DNA of 23,848 nt, taken from positions 1 to 23,848 of the forward strand of contig DAOTWF010000020.1 of assembly GCA_034435835.1 (NCBI GenBank). Reading direction: 5' to 3'. The notes under the pieces were generated by a model. The model was not told where the DNA came from. It made no database searches and worked only from the letters and a program-made list of their open reading frames with translations. The stretch is from CALJTV01 sp034435835 (GTDB taxonomy: Bacteria > Chloroflexota > Dehalococcoidia > GIF9 > UBA5629). Shown here in pieces: positions 12,669 through 20,679 of the stretch; the stretch's first letter is position 1, and each line of letters begins with the position of its first letter. A program made the translations under genes and the position numbers.

Positions 12669-14015
12669 ATGAAGTGGCAAATTACGGAGAAGTCGATTGC
12701 TGTTATCTGGCAGCAGAAGATCGTAACGCATCTAGTGGCGGATACTGGCGAGGAAGTGGAAGTTATCCACCCCGGGAAACGGAATGTTGCTGGGAGGTCT
12801 GACTTTACTGGCGGCGTCTTTTTAGTGGGGGGTAGGATGGTGGAGGGTGAGGTGGAGCTTCATGTGGCTTCCAGTGAGTGGTACAGTCACGGGCATAATC
12901 GGGACACTAAGTCTGATAGCATCGTTCTACACGTCGTGTGGTACTGTGATACGTATCAACGAGCGAGGCTCCGAGATGGAAAGACAGTTCCCACAATAGC
13001 TCTGAGTGACTTGTTCGGTAGTATCGTCCAGCATCTTAGTTATGGCCCTGGAGTGCTGACAGGTGCTTTGCTGAGATGCCCGAATAGCTATGGTGCGCCT
13101 GTTTTGGGACTTGTTGCTTTGATGGGTGAAGCGCGATTTTTTGCTAAAGTTAGTTCAGTCAAGGATATGCTGGTAAGGAATGAGGCTGCTCGGTTATTGG
13201 TCAGAAAGCTTTGCCGGGCTCTGGGATATGCGCAAAACTGTGTGCCGTTCGAGAAATTAGCCGATGGATTGCCTATTGAGGTTGCACGTGGCCATATGGG
13301 CAGTACGGAGAGAAAGGCACTGCTTTTTGGGTTTGCCGGACTGTTACCAAGTCAGCGTGTAGGGAGGCATAATATAGTATGCGGTGATGATGAAGTTAGA
13401 GAACTGGAGATGCTATGGAGGTCTATAGGCAACAGGGGAATTGTTGATGAGACGGAATGGTGTTTCTTTAGAGTCAGGCCTGATAATTTTCCACCACGTC
13501 GTGTTGGCGCGTTGAGCGAGCTTTTGTCCCGGTATGACGAGTCTGGGTTCCTGAACGGAATTTTGGGGTTGTTGAGGCAAGCACCCTACGGTATCGAACG
13601 ATCCTGGCTGGAAAAGGGTTTAATAGTAAACACGGATGGCTACTGGGAAAACCACATTGATTTCGGAGTGGCAAAAGCTAATAATTCAGCCCTCATAGGT
13701 AGAGCGAGGGCTGCTGAAGTAGCTGTAAACGTCATCCTGCCTTTTGTGTTTGCCTGGGGAGAGATTTTCAAGGAGCCACATCTGAGCGAGGGGGCGTTTG
13801 CCATCTTCCTGAGGTACGGCAAAATTGCCGATAATGAGATAACGCGGTACATGCGTCAACAGCTCGGTATTGATTCGGAGCTAGAGCTTTCCACAACCCA
13901 AAACCAAGGATTGATCTATCTGTTTAAGGCTTTTTGTCATCGTCGGCGGTGTACTATCTGTCCTTTAGCTAATCCAGAGAGAGGCTGGGTAACACGTCTA
14001 TGTTATAGTGACTGA
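12669..14015 (+). CDS. DUF2851 family protein
   Basis: This 448-residue protein matches DUF2851 (PF11013) by its N-terminal pattern: HPGKRN (34-39), SDF (44-46, where the family usually has GPDF), GEVELHV (60-66), W71, HGH (74-76), D79 and LHVVWYCD (87-94). The acidic/His arrangement resembles a nuclease-like or metal-dependent core, but no activity is known. The rest is helical, and the C-terminus carries CHRRRCTICPL, a small Cys cluster, before a last Cys near the end. The start ATG 12669 has weak translation signals. The last 47 nt overlap the convergent tsaD 3' end. It follows DUF488 by 51 nt and may belong to the same transcript. Confidence 0.82.
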   Translation: MKWQITEKSIAVIWQQKIVTHLVADTGEEVEVIHPGKRNVAGRSDFTGGVFLVGGRMVEGEVELHVASSEWYSHGHNRDTKSDSIVLHVVWYCDTYQRARLRDGKTVPTIALSDLFGSIVQHLSYGPGVLTGALLRCPNSYGAPVLGLVALMGEARFFAKVSSVKDMLVRNEAARLLVRKLCRALGYAQNCVPFEKLADGLPIEVARGHMGSTERKALLFGFAGLLPSQRVGRHNIVCGDDEVRELEMLWRSIGNRGIVDETEWCFFRVRPDNFPPRRVGALSELLSRYDESGFLNGILGLLRQAPYGIERSWLEKGLIVNTDGYWENHIDFGVAKANNSALIGRARAAEVAVNVILPFVFAWGEIFKEPHLSEGAFAIFLRYGKIADNEITRYMRQQLGIDSELELSTTQNQGLIYLFKAFCHRRRCTICPLANPERGWVTRLCYSD

Positions 14016-14955
14016 TTTCTCCTTGGGCAAGGTGGAAATAGCCGCAGGAGGCAATCATTGCTGCATTGTCGGTGCACAGGGAAGGTGGTGGGAACAGAAC
14101 CGGGACGGGAGAATTATCCAATAGAAAGTTGCGGAGGGCCTTATTGGCAGCGACCCCTCCGGATACGAGTATCTGCTTAACATGTGTTCTCTTGGCTGCT
14201 TCTATTGTCTTGATGGATAACACCTCGACCACCGCTTGCTGAAAGCTAGCTGCTGCTTTGGAGACGAAGGAGGGAACTGAGGCAGTGTTGCTGGACGCTA
14301 GGTGCAGTAGTGCAGTCTTCAGCCCGCTGAAACTAAAATCGTCGGTTCCTTTGAGCCACGCTCGCGGCAAAGGGAAGTCTGGTGTTGTGTCTTTGGCCGC
14401 ATCCTCGATAGCAGGGCCGCCCGGATAGTCAAGCCCGAGGATTCTGGCTGCCTTATCAAAGGCTTCTCCGGCAGCGTCATCCCTTGTCTGTCCTAACTTC
14501 TGGAATTCGCCGTGGTTCTTCATAAGTACAAGGTCGCTGTGTCCACCTGAGACGATGAGACAAAGGCAAGGAAATTCTGGCTGGTAACCCGATAACCAGT
14601 TTGCATATATATGGCCTTCAAGGTGGTTCACGCTGATAAGCGTCAGTCTATTAGCCAGCGAGATTGACTTAGCCACACTGACGCCGACCAGCAAACATCC
14701 TGCCAGCCCTGGTCCATTGGTTACAGCGATGGCGCTGATGTCCGCCCATCTAGTCCGGGCATTGTTCATAGCGCTTTCTATGACAGGTAATATGCTAAGA
14801 AGGTGCTGTCGGGAAGCAACTTCAGGTACAATGCCTCCGTAGCCACGGTGGATATTTACCTGTGAGGCAACAACGTTTGAGAGGACGGTGGCTCCGTCTT
14901 CTACAATTGCCGCTGCTGTATCATCGCAGGATGTATCGATGCCGAGGATCTTCAT
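13969..14955 (-). CDS. tsaD: tRNA threonylcarbamoyladenosine synthase subunit TsaD
   Basis: TsaD transfers the threonylcarbamoyl group to A37 of tRNAs that read ANN codons, with TsaB and TsaE as partners; these are not in the window. The 328-residue protein has the ASKHA-type start GIDTSCDDTAAAIVEDG, the metal ligands H111 and H115 in VNHLEGH, the IVSGGHSDLVL nucleotide loop, LGLDYPGGPAIE, and the third metal ligand D296 in CTDNAAMIA. Length is normal. ATG 14955 has no Shine-Dalgarno sequence; an extended -10 promoter ends 8 nt upstream. It is divergent from the pdx operon and convergent with DUF2851, whose end it overlaps by 47 nt. Confidence 0.97.
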   Translation of the reverse strand: MKILGIDTSCDDTAAAIVEDGATVLSNVVASQVNIHRGYGGIVPEVASRQHLLSILPVIESAMNNARTRWADISAIAVTNGPGLAGCLLVGVSVAKSISLANRLTLISVNHLEGHIYANWLSGYQPEFPCLCLIVSGGHSDLVLMKNHGEFQKLGQTRDDAAGEAFDKAARILGLDYPGGPAIEDAAKDTTPDFPLPRAWLKGTDDFSFSGLKTALLHLASSNTASVPSFVSKAAASFQQAVVEVLSIKTIEAAKRTHVKQILVSGGVAANKALRNFLLDNSPVPVLFPPPSLCTDNAAMIASCGYFHLAQGEISHYNIDVLPSLSLD

Positions 14956-14963
14956 TAGTTAGC

Positions 14964-14972
14964 ATTATAGCA
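14964..14972 (-). promoter_or_regulatory. Extended -10 promoter of tsaD, apparently leaderless
   Basis: On the minus strand TGCTATAAT (14972-14964) is a full extended -10 element. ATG 14955 follows 8 nt after it. No convincing -35 box is present, as is usual for extended -10 promoters. Confidence 0.7.
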
Positions 14973-15016
14973 CAGGTAGATTGCCTTATCTGAAATTCTA
15001 CTTTATCAGGAGTCAG

Positions 15017-15025
15017 TGGTATAAT
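15017..15025 (+). promoter_or_regulatory. Extended -10 promoter upstream of the broken small gene
   Basis: TGGTATAAT is an extended -10 element with no good -35 box. It points at the small broken reading frame at 15060 and could also feed pdxS 240 nt further on. It is back-to-back with the tsaD promoter. Confidence 0.6.
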
Positions 15026-15059
15026 TTTTATTGTGTGGTACAGGGGCTATTTGGGGCGT

Positions 15060-15222
15060 ATGTGCTTTGGTTTTCTGCCATTCGGGTTTTTCTTTTGGAG
15101 ACCAAGCAAGTTCCCCAGCTGGGAAGAGTACTTGGAGGTGCTGGAAGAGTATTAAGAAAGATATAGAGCAAGAGTTATGAGAAGTAGAGTGGGAGATAGA
15201 GGAGATAAAAAGAAGCACCTAG
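15060..15222 (+). pseudogene. Broken small aromatic/coiled-coil protein gene
   Basis: ATG 15060 opens MCFGFLPFGFFFWRPSKF, then PSWEEYLEVLEEY, and stops at TAA 15153-15155. Skipping one T there, the frame continues KKDIEQEL, stop (TGA, probably once CGA for Arg), then EVEWEIEEIKRST and a natural TAG at 15220. Joined, it is a coherent protein of about 53 residues: a Phe/Trp-rich head followed by an acidic coiled-coil helix. One frameshift and one nonsense codon break it. Small proteins of this shape occur in anaerobic bacteria and archaea, but I cannot name the family. A GGGG lies upstream of the ATG. The first 31 residues could still be made. Confidence 0.6.
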
Positions 15223-15227
15223 CTATG

Positions 15228-15256
15228 TTGCTTTGATATTGAGACAGCAGTAAAAT
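15228..15256 (+). promoter_or_regulatory. Probable promoter of pdxS, apparently leaderless
   Basis: TTGCTT (15228-15233), 17 bp, TAAAAT (15251-15256), then 9 nt to ATG 15266. No Shine-Dalgarno sequence precedes that ATG. The -35 match is poor (3 of 6), so the call leans on the repeated spacing seen at other genes here. Confidence 0.5.
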
Positions 15257-15265
15257 ATTTTGTAA

Positions 15266-16168
15266 ATGGAGTCGGTCAAGAAAATGATAGATACGGGGAC
15301 ATGGAAAGTCAAAGCCGGGCTTGCTCAGATGCTAAAAGGTGGCGTGATAATGGACGTGGTGACACCTGAGCAGGCGAAAATAGCCGAAAATGCTGGTGCC
15401 TGTGCGGTGATGGCATTGGAGCGTGTACCGGCGGATATCAGGGCGGCTGGCGGCGTAGCACGTATGGCTGACCCTTCGGTTATTCTTGCCATAATTGAGG
15501 CTGTCAGCATCCCTGTGATGGCAAAATGCCGAATTGGCCATTTTGTTGAAGCCCAGGTATTAGAAGCGCTCGGTGTCGACTTTATCGACGAGTCTGAGGT
15601 GTTGACACCGGCTGATGAAAGCCACCATATCTGGAAGCACGACTTTAAGGTCCCGTTTGTTTGTGGATGTCGCGACCTTGGCGAAGCCTTGCGCCGCATC
15701 GCCGAAGGTGCAGCCATGATCCGCACGAAGGGCGAAGCTGGTACGGGAAATATTGTTGAGGCAGTACGTCATATGCGTGCAGTACAGGACGGCATTAGAA
15801 GGCTGCAAGCGTTACCTATAGATGAACTTACTGCTGAGGCAAAGAACCTGGGTGCCCCTCTTGAACTTGTAATGGAGGTCCACCGTACTGGGAAGCTACC
15901 TGTAGTTAACTTTGCTGCCGGTGGCATAGCAACCCCAGCTGATGCAGCGCTTATGATGCAATTGGGCGCTGACGGTATTTTTGTTGGGTCGGGGATTTTC
16001 AAGTCGAGTAACCCAGAAGCTAGAGCCAGAGCTATAGTCAAAGCAACAACCCATTTCAGAGATCCAGCAATCATTGCGGAGGTATCCAAAGGCATAGGTC
16101 TTCCCATGCCAGGGATAGACATAAAGACTATACCACCACAAGAACTTCTCGCCAGCAGAGGGTGGTAA
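15266..16168 (+). CDS. pdxS: Pyridoxal 5'-phosphate synthase lyase subunit PdxS
   Basis: PdxS makes PLP from ribose 5-phosphate, glyceraldehyde 3-phosphate and ammonia supplied by PdxT, as a 12-subunit TIM-barrel ring. The 300-residue product has D30 in GGVIMDVVTPEQA, the imine-forming K87 in VMAKCRIGHFVEAQ and the second-site K155 in IRTKGEAGTGN, all offset by six from the Bacillus enzyme. ALERVPADIRAAGGVARM is also diagnostic. Start: ATG 15266 fits the leaderless promoter; a second ATG at 15284 would give the family's usual N-terminus. pdxT follows with an almost immediate start, and the rest of the operon runs on to 21038. Confidence 0.97.
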   Translation: MESVKKMIDTGTWKVKAGLAQMLKGGVIMDVVTPEQAKIAENAGACAVMALERVPADIRAAGGVARMADPSVILAIIEAVSIPVMAKCRIGHFVEAQVLEALGVDFIDESEVLTPADESHHIWKHDFKVPFVCGCRDLGEALRRIAEGAAMIRTKGEAGTGNIVEAVRHMRAVQDGIRRLQALPIDELTAEAKNLGAPLELVMEVHRTGKLPVVNFAAGGIATPADAALMMQLGADGIFVGSGIFKSSNPEARARAIVKATTHFRDPAIIAEVSKGIGLPMPGIDIKTIPPQELLASRGW

Positions 16169-16170
16169 GG

Positions 16171-16743
16171 TTGAAGATCGGTGTGCTTGCTCTCCAGGGG
16201 GCAGTTTCTGAGCATATCAAGTCTTTCCATGCCCTTGGTGTTGAGGCTATCCCGGTGCGTTTACCATCAGAGGTGAATGGTTTGAGCGCACTGGTTCTGC
16301 CAGGCGGTGAAAGTACAACTATCAGCAGGTTAATGAAAGACTTTGCCCTTTTAGGGAAGGTGCGCAAATTGGTGCAGCAAGGATTTCCTATATTTGGTAC
16401 TTGTGCTGGTTTGATACTCTTGGCTAAAAAGGTGGTTGGTTTCGAGTTAGATACTGTTGGTGTTCTTAACGTTGAGGTGCGTCGCAATGCATATGGAAGG
16501 CAGGTGGACAGCTTTGAAGCCGATCTTAATATCGACGTGTTAGGTACCGTACCGTTTCGGGGAATCTTTATTCGGGCTCCGATAATTGAGGCAGTTGGTG
16601 AAGGTGTAGATGTTCTGTGCCGTTTAGATGCCGTTCCTGTCGCAGTACAGCAGGGCAAAATGCTTGCCTGCTCTTTTCATCCAGAATTGACAGATGATGT
16701 CCGGTTTCACAAGTATTTCGTGGATATTGTTGTCAAAGAGTGA
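16171..16743 (+). CDS. pdxT: Pyridoxal 5'-phosphate synthase glutaminase subunit PdxT
   Basis: PdxT hydrolyses glutamine and channels ammonia to PdxS. It is a class I glutaminase of 190 residues. From a TTG start at 16171 it reads MKIGVLALQGAVSEH, matching the family N-terminus. LPGGESTTI holds the oxyanion-hole region; the nucleophile is C78 in FGTCAGLILLA, with H170 and E172 in SFHPELTDD completing the triad. A GTG at 16162 overlapping the pdxS stop is the alternative start; I prefer TTG because GGTGG lies upstream of it and it gives the expected N-terminus. The gene starts 2 nt after pdxS, as expected for two subunits made in fixed ratio. Confidence 0.96.
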   Translation: MKIGVLALQGAVSEHIKSFHALGVEAIPVRLPSEVNGLSALVLPGGESTTISRLMKDFALLGKVRKLVQQGFPIFGTCAGLILLAKKVVGFELDTVGVLNVEVRRNAYGRQVDSFEADLNIDVLGTVPFRGIFIRAPIIEAVGEGVDVLCRLDAVPVAVQQGKMLACSFHPELTDDVRFHKYFVDIVVKE

Positions 16744-16752
16744 CGTATTCCA

Positions 16753-18318
16753 ATGAGTGTTATGAAGCCCAGCCGGCGTGCCACCTCGGCAGATTCGGGA
16801 GCAAAAGCAGATGTGGCTAATAGAAAAGACCTGCCAACGGTTGTCAGGGACGACTTGGATGCTTTGCTGAATGTTTTGCCGCCTAATATTCGTCAGGCGC
16901 TATTGGAGCAGCCTGACAACAGCGAGTTATTGGAGGTGGTTTTAGACTTGGGCCGTCCTCCCGAAGCCCGTTATCCGCAAAAAGAAGTAATTCTGAGCAA
17001 TTCTGAGGTCACCGGGTCTGATATCGAGCATGTTGTGTCAAACATCGGGAGTTTTAGTGGTGACAATCGCGCTGGGATTGAACGCACCTTGCACAGGATT
17101 TCAGCCATACGCAATCGAGAGGGGCGAATCGTCGGTTTGACCTGCCGTGTTGGTAGAGCTGTCTTCGGCACGGTAAGGATCATTCAAGACCTTGTAGAAT
17201 CGGGCAAAAGTGTTCTGTTGCTGGGTCGACCGGGAGTGGGTAAGACTACGATGTTGCGTGAGGTAGCGAGGGTGCTCTCCGATGATTTCGGCAAGCGGGT
17301 TATTGTAGTCGACACCTCCAACGAAATTGCCGGGGATGGCGATATACCACATCCTGCTATTGGACATGCCAGGCGTATGCAGGTGCCTACGCCTAGCATG
17401 CAGCATGCAGTAATGATTGAGGCGGTTGAGAATCACATGCCTGAAGTGATCATAATTGATGAGATCGGGACGAGTCTGGAAGCTGAGGCAGCTCGAACGA
17501 TAGCCGAACGAGGTGTACAGCTTGTGGGCACTGCCCATGGTAACACTCTTGAAAACCTGATGATGAACCCAACCTTGTGCGATCTGGTCGGTGGAATCCA
17601 ATCGGTGACTTTGGGGGATGAGGAAGCCAGACGCCGCCGTACTCAGAAATCCATTTTGGAGCGCAAGGCACCACCTACCTTTGATGTGGTTGTTGAGATA
17701 CGTGAACGCAACACGGTGGTTGTCCATCCTGATGTGGGGCAGGCAGTGGATGCTATTCTGCGCGGCAAACCGCTTGAGGCTGAAGTTCGCTGGTTTGGTG
17801 ATGACGGCGATGTAAAGAAAAAGAAAGTGGTTTCCTATAGTCTGACAGAAAAGAATATTGAACCCCAGAGGCAAAGGATGAAGCTATGCCTTTTTGGAGT
17901 GAACCGTTCGAAGCTGCAAGAGGCTAGTAGAGAAAAGGGGGTTGACTTAGAGTTTACTTCCGACCTTTCACAATGTGACCTGTTGCTGACAACCAAGAAC
18001 TACTATCGTCGTAAACCACAGAGGATAAGAGATGCTGAGACGCTTGGAGTCCCGATTTATGCTGTCAAAAGCAACAACTCACCACAGTTGCGGCAGTTTA
18101 TCGACGACTTCCTGCTGACGAAAGGAGACTCGAGGGTGCGTTCAGCGCTCGGGGAGGCTGAGCGTGCTGTCATGTTGGTCAAGGAAGGTAAAGGTCCTAT
18201 TGAGCTAAGTCCTCAGAGCGCCTATATTCGGCGCTTACAGCATTTACTTATAGAGCAACATAACCTGACCTCCTACGGTGTGGGCGAGGAGCCAAAAAGA
18301 CGGGTCAGAGTTGTGTAG
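16753..18318 (+). CDS. R3H-domain AAA/SpoIIIAA-type ATPase (Ycf45-like)
   Basis: This 521-residue protein is of the Ycf45/COG3854 group. Residues 1-130 are a helical N-terminal region. The ATPase core has Walker A GRPGVGKTT (158-166), a VIVVDTSNEIAGDGDIPH segment, Walker B EVIIIDEIG (231-239) and an LVGTAHGNTLENLM sensor region. The C-terminal part (about 380-521) contains a variable domain and an R3H motif with R-x3-H in YIRRLQHLL, implying single-stranded nucleic acid binding. It has no sporulation neighbours, so a SpoIIIAA role is unlikely; the biological task is unknown. ATG 16753 lies 9 nt after pdxT without a clear ribosome binding site, suggesting coupling. tmk follows after 24 nt. Confidence 0.88.
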   Translation: MSVMKPSRRATSADSGAKADVANRKDLPTVVRDDLDALLNVLPPNIRQALLEQPDNSELLEVVLDLGRPPEARYPQKEVILSNSEVTGSDIEHVVSNIGSFSGDNRAGIERTLHRISAIRNREGRIVGLTCRVGRAVFGTVRIIQDLVESGKSVLLLGRPGVGKTTMLREVARVLSDDFGKRVIVVDTSNEIAGDGDIPHPAIGHARRMQVPTPSMQHAVMIEAVENHMPEVIIIDEIGTSLEAEAARTIAERGVQLVGTAHGNTLENLMMNPTLCDLVGGIQSVTLGDEEARRRRTQKSILERKAPPTFDVVVEIRERNTVVVHPDVGQAVDAILRGKPLEAEVRWFGDDGDVKKKKVVSYSLTEKNIEPQRQRMKLCLFGVNRSKLQEASREKGVDLEFTSDLSQCDLLLTTKNYYRRKPQRIRDAETLGVPIYAVKSNNSPQLRQFIDDFLLTKGDSRVRSALGEAERAVMLVKEGKGPIELSPQSAYIRRLQHLLIEQHNLTSYGVGEEPKRRVRVV

Positions 18319-18342
18319 TGGGGAACGAATTGGGGGTAGTAC

Positions 18343-18978
18343 TTGAGCCTTTTTGTAACCTTTGAGGGCAGTGAGGGGTGTGGTAAGAGCACGCAGGCCA
18401 GGGTCCTCTGGAAAAAACTTCTGAGTTCTGGCATTTCTGCAGAGTTGACTTACGAACCTGGGGGCACGCTCTTGGGGAACAGACTGAGAAAAATACTAAA
18501 GAGAGGTGCTGGGGAGGGCTTGTCATCTTTGAGTGAATTGTTTTTGTTTATTGTTTGTCGCATTGAACTAGTGGACAAGGTTATTCTACCTGGGTTAAGA
18601 CAGGGGAAAGTAGTCGTCTGCGACAGGTTTGCGGACTCCACCGTTGCTTATCAGGGTTATGGCCGCGGACTCGATATGGTGATGATCGATTACATGAACA
18701 AGATTGCTACCAGGGGCCTGAAACCGGATCTGACAGTACTTCTTGACTTGCCGGTGGTGAATGGTTTGGGGCGGAAGTCAGATAGTATGGACGACCGTTT
18801 TGAAACTGAAGGCATTGACTTCCATGAGAGAGTGAGGATGGGGTATCTTGAGCTGGCTGCACGAGAGCCTGAACGTTGGCTCGTTATTGATGCGAATCTC
18901 CCTAAGAGTGAGATCAGCGGGATCGTATGGGAGCGGGTTAGAGGCTTGCTGCGAAATAGATGCGAGGTCACGCGATGA
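18343..18978 (+). CDS. tmk: Thymidylate kinase
   Basis: Tmk phosphorylates dTMP to dTDP with ATP. The 211-residue protein has the P-loop FEGSEGCGKSTQ (7-18), the EPGGTLLGNRLR segment for dTMP contact, CDRFADSTVAYQGYGRGLD (the DRY/F motif), and a lid region DSMDDRFETEG. The usual Asp/Ala-Arg segment before the third helix reads FIVCRIELVDKVILPGL, a little divergent but with the Arg kept. It starts at TTG 18343, which has GGGGGT at 7 nt upstream and gives the correct family N-terminus. Its TGA overlaps the mnmA ATG (ATGA), so the two are translationally coupled. Confidence 0.95.
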   Translation: MSLFVTFEGSEGCGKSTQARVLWKKLLSSGISAELTYEPGGTLLGNRLRKILKRGAGEGLSSLSELFLFIVCRIELVDKVILPGLRQGKVVVCDRFADSTVAYQGYGRGLDMVMIDYMNKIATRGLKPDLTVLLDLPVVNGLGRKSDSMDDRFETEGIDFHERVRMGYLELAAREPERWLVIDANLPKSEISGIVWERVRGLLRNRCEVTR

Positions 18979-20033
18979 GGAAACGGGTACTGGTTGCTCT
19001 AAGCGGTGGGGTCGATTCGTCTGTAGCAGCCTTGCTTTTGAAAGAGGCTGGCTATGAAGTTGCTGGGGTGACCATGTTTTTGTGGGCTGGTAAAGAGAAG
19101 GTTTGTGAGGAGGTAATTGGTGAACGTGGGTTTGCCGGTCATGTTCCTGTGGTGGAAAAAGTTTGCCGTATCCTTAACATACCGTTGCATATAGTCGATG
19201 TCAGGGCTGAGTTCAAGCATCATGTTATCGACTACTTCTGCCAGGAATATGCAGAGGGGCGTACACCTAATCCTTGCGTTGCGTGCAACAAATATATAAA
19301 ATTCGGCTTTCTTTTCGATTATGCTATCTCTTCTGGGTTTGATTATCTGGCTACAGGTCACTATGCTAGGGTAGAGCGACGCAACGGCACTTATCGCTTA
19401 CTAAAAGGCAAGGACCTGACCAAGGATCAGTCATACATGCTATATATGCTTGGACAGGATAGACTTAAGCGGGTGTTGTTCCCTCTGGGTGAGCACTGCA
19501 AGGCTGGGGTACGGGATTTGGCGAGGAGGTATGGATTGCCGAATTCTGAGAGGAGCGCCAGCCAGGATCTTTGTTTCACCTCTGATTATAGAAGATTCCT
19601 CAGACGTTATTTACAGCCAGTGGGAGGGGCGATAGTTGATTCTCAGGGGCGAACCATCGGCAAACATGAAGGGGTCATGTTTTACACTATCGGTCAAAGA
19701 CATGGTCTGGGGCTTGCCACCGGGCAACCCACCTATGTCGTCGGGATTGATGTTGCTAGGAACGTACTGATTACCGGACAAAGTGGACAGTTGTTCAGGT
19801 CTAGGTGTGTAGTTATGGGGGTGAGCTGGGTATTTGGAGAGCCTGTTGTTGGGCCTATAGAAGCCAGCGTTAAGATACGATATAAGACGCCTGAGCAGCC
19901 TGCCACTGTGTATCCGAGAGAGGAGCTGGTCGAGGTGGTGTTCCATAAAGCACAGCGTGCGATCACACCTGGGCAGGCTGCGGTTTTTTATATTGGTGAC
20001 GAAGTAATTGGCGGCGGAACCATTGAAGGGTAA
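18975..20033 (+). CDS. mnmA: tRNA-specific 2-thiouridylase MnmA
   Basis: MnmA installs sulfur at position 2 of wobble uridine-34 in tRNAs for Lys, Glu and Gln, using ATP and a persulfide relay. The 352-residue protein has the PP-loop ALSGGVDSS (8-16), catalytic C101 in TPNPCVACN and the partner C200 in SASQDLCF, close to C102 and C199 of the E. coli enzyme. ATGHYARVE and KDQSYMLYML are further family marks. The frame is open to an ATG at 18960, but ATG 18975 overlaps the tmk stop, has GAGGT upstream and gives the expected start. The coding end overlaps the alternative upstream start of rnhB. The sulfur donor is not encoded here. Confidence 0.97.
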   Translation: MRKRVLVALSGGVDSSVAALLLKEAGYEVAGVTMFLWAGKEKVCEEVIGERGFAGHVPVVEKVCRILNIPLHIVDVRAEFKHHVIDYFCQEYAEGRTPNPCVACNKYIKFGFLFDYAISSGFDYLATGHYARVERRNGTYRLLKGKDLTKDQSYMLYMLGQDRLKRVLFPLGEHCKAGVRDLARRYGLPNSERSASQDLCFTSDYRRFLRRYLQPVGGAIVDSQGRTIGKHEGVMFYTIGQRHGLGLATGQPTYVVGIDVARNVLITGQSGQLFRSRCVVMGVSWVFGEPVVGPIEASVKIRYKTPEQPATVYPREELVEVVFHKAQRAITPGQAAVFYIGDEVIGGGTIEG

Positions 20034-20040
20034 GTGGTAT

Positions 20041-20679
20041 ATGCCAGGATTGAGCCCCCCGACCCTGACCCGCGAGCTGAATCTTATGTGTCGGGGTTAC
20101 AAACTTATCGCTGGGTTGGATGAGGCTGGCAGGGGCGCTATAGCTGGTCCGGTGGTCGCTGGGGCTGTAATTTTGCCACGGTCTGTAGGCAATGCAGATT
20201 GGTCTAATTTAGTTCGGGATAGTAAAGAGCTTTCTCTGCTACAACGTAGCCTCCTTTTTGATGTTATCAGCAAGGAAGCTGTAGCTATCGGTGTGGGAAT
20301 TGTAGATTCAGAGACCATTGATGCGATCGGTATCGTGGCTGCCACAAGGCTTGCTATGTGTCAGGCAGTCAGGCGGCTCACTTGTTCGCCAGACTTTCTA
20401 CTGATAGACTACATTGGCCTGCCTGAGCTGCCGATTAAACAGCAGCCTATAGTGAAGGGCGACAAGCTGTCTTTGTCAATTGCTTGTGCATCGATCGTTG
20501 CGAAGGTTACCCGTGACCGTATTATGGCTGACCTTGACAGGCGCTATCCGGGCTATGGGCTCGCTGAGCACAAGGGATATGGCACAGAGCGCCATCTAGC
20601 TCAATTGCGTCGTCTGGGACCTTCGCCAATTCACCGCCGTTCGTTCGCACCTGTAAGGGAGTTACTCGTCTCACCTTGA
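20041..20679 (+). CDS. rnhB: Ribonuclease HII
   Basis: RNase HII nicks DNA at embedded ribonucleotides and degrades RNA in hybrids. The 212-residue protein has the catalytic D27-E28 in GLDEAGRGAIAGPVVAGAVI, D123 in LIDYIGLPEL and D141 in VKGDKLSLSIACASIVAKV, followed by YGLAEHKGYGTERHL near the end. The chosen start is ATG 20041, 7 nt after mnmA with AAGGG upstream; a TTG at 20008 would overlap mnmA and adds no family sequence. Its TGA overlaps the yraN TTG start. The genome also has an RNase HI-type gene at 386-808. Confidence 0.96.
   Translation: MPGLSPPTLTRELNLMCRGYKLIAGLDEAGRGAIAGPVVAGAVILPRSVGNADWSNLVRDSKELSLLQRSLLFDVISKEAVAIGVGIVDSETIDAIGIVAATRLAMCQAVRRLTCSPDFLLIDYIGLPELPIKQQPIVKGDKLSLSIACASIVAKVTRDRIMADLDRRYPGYGLAEHKGYGTERHLAQLRRLGPSPIHRRSFAPVRELLVSP

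Noticed and set aside
15030..15265. PLP or other riboswitch in the pdxS leader
   Set aside because: The space is explained by the broken small gene and a promoter adjacent to pdxS; no known riboswitch motif was recognised.
17101..17874. 257-codon minus-strand reading frame
   Set aside because: It lies wholly antisense to the R3H ATPase, has odd His/Tyr/Cys-rich composition and no start signals. It is a shadow of the real gene's codon usage.
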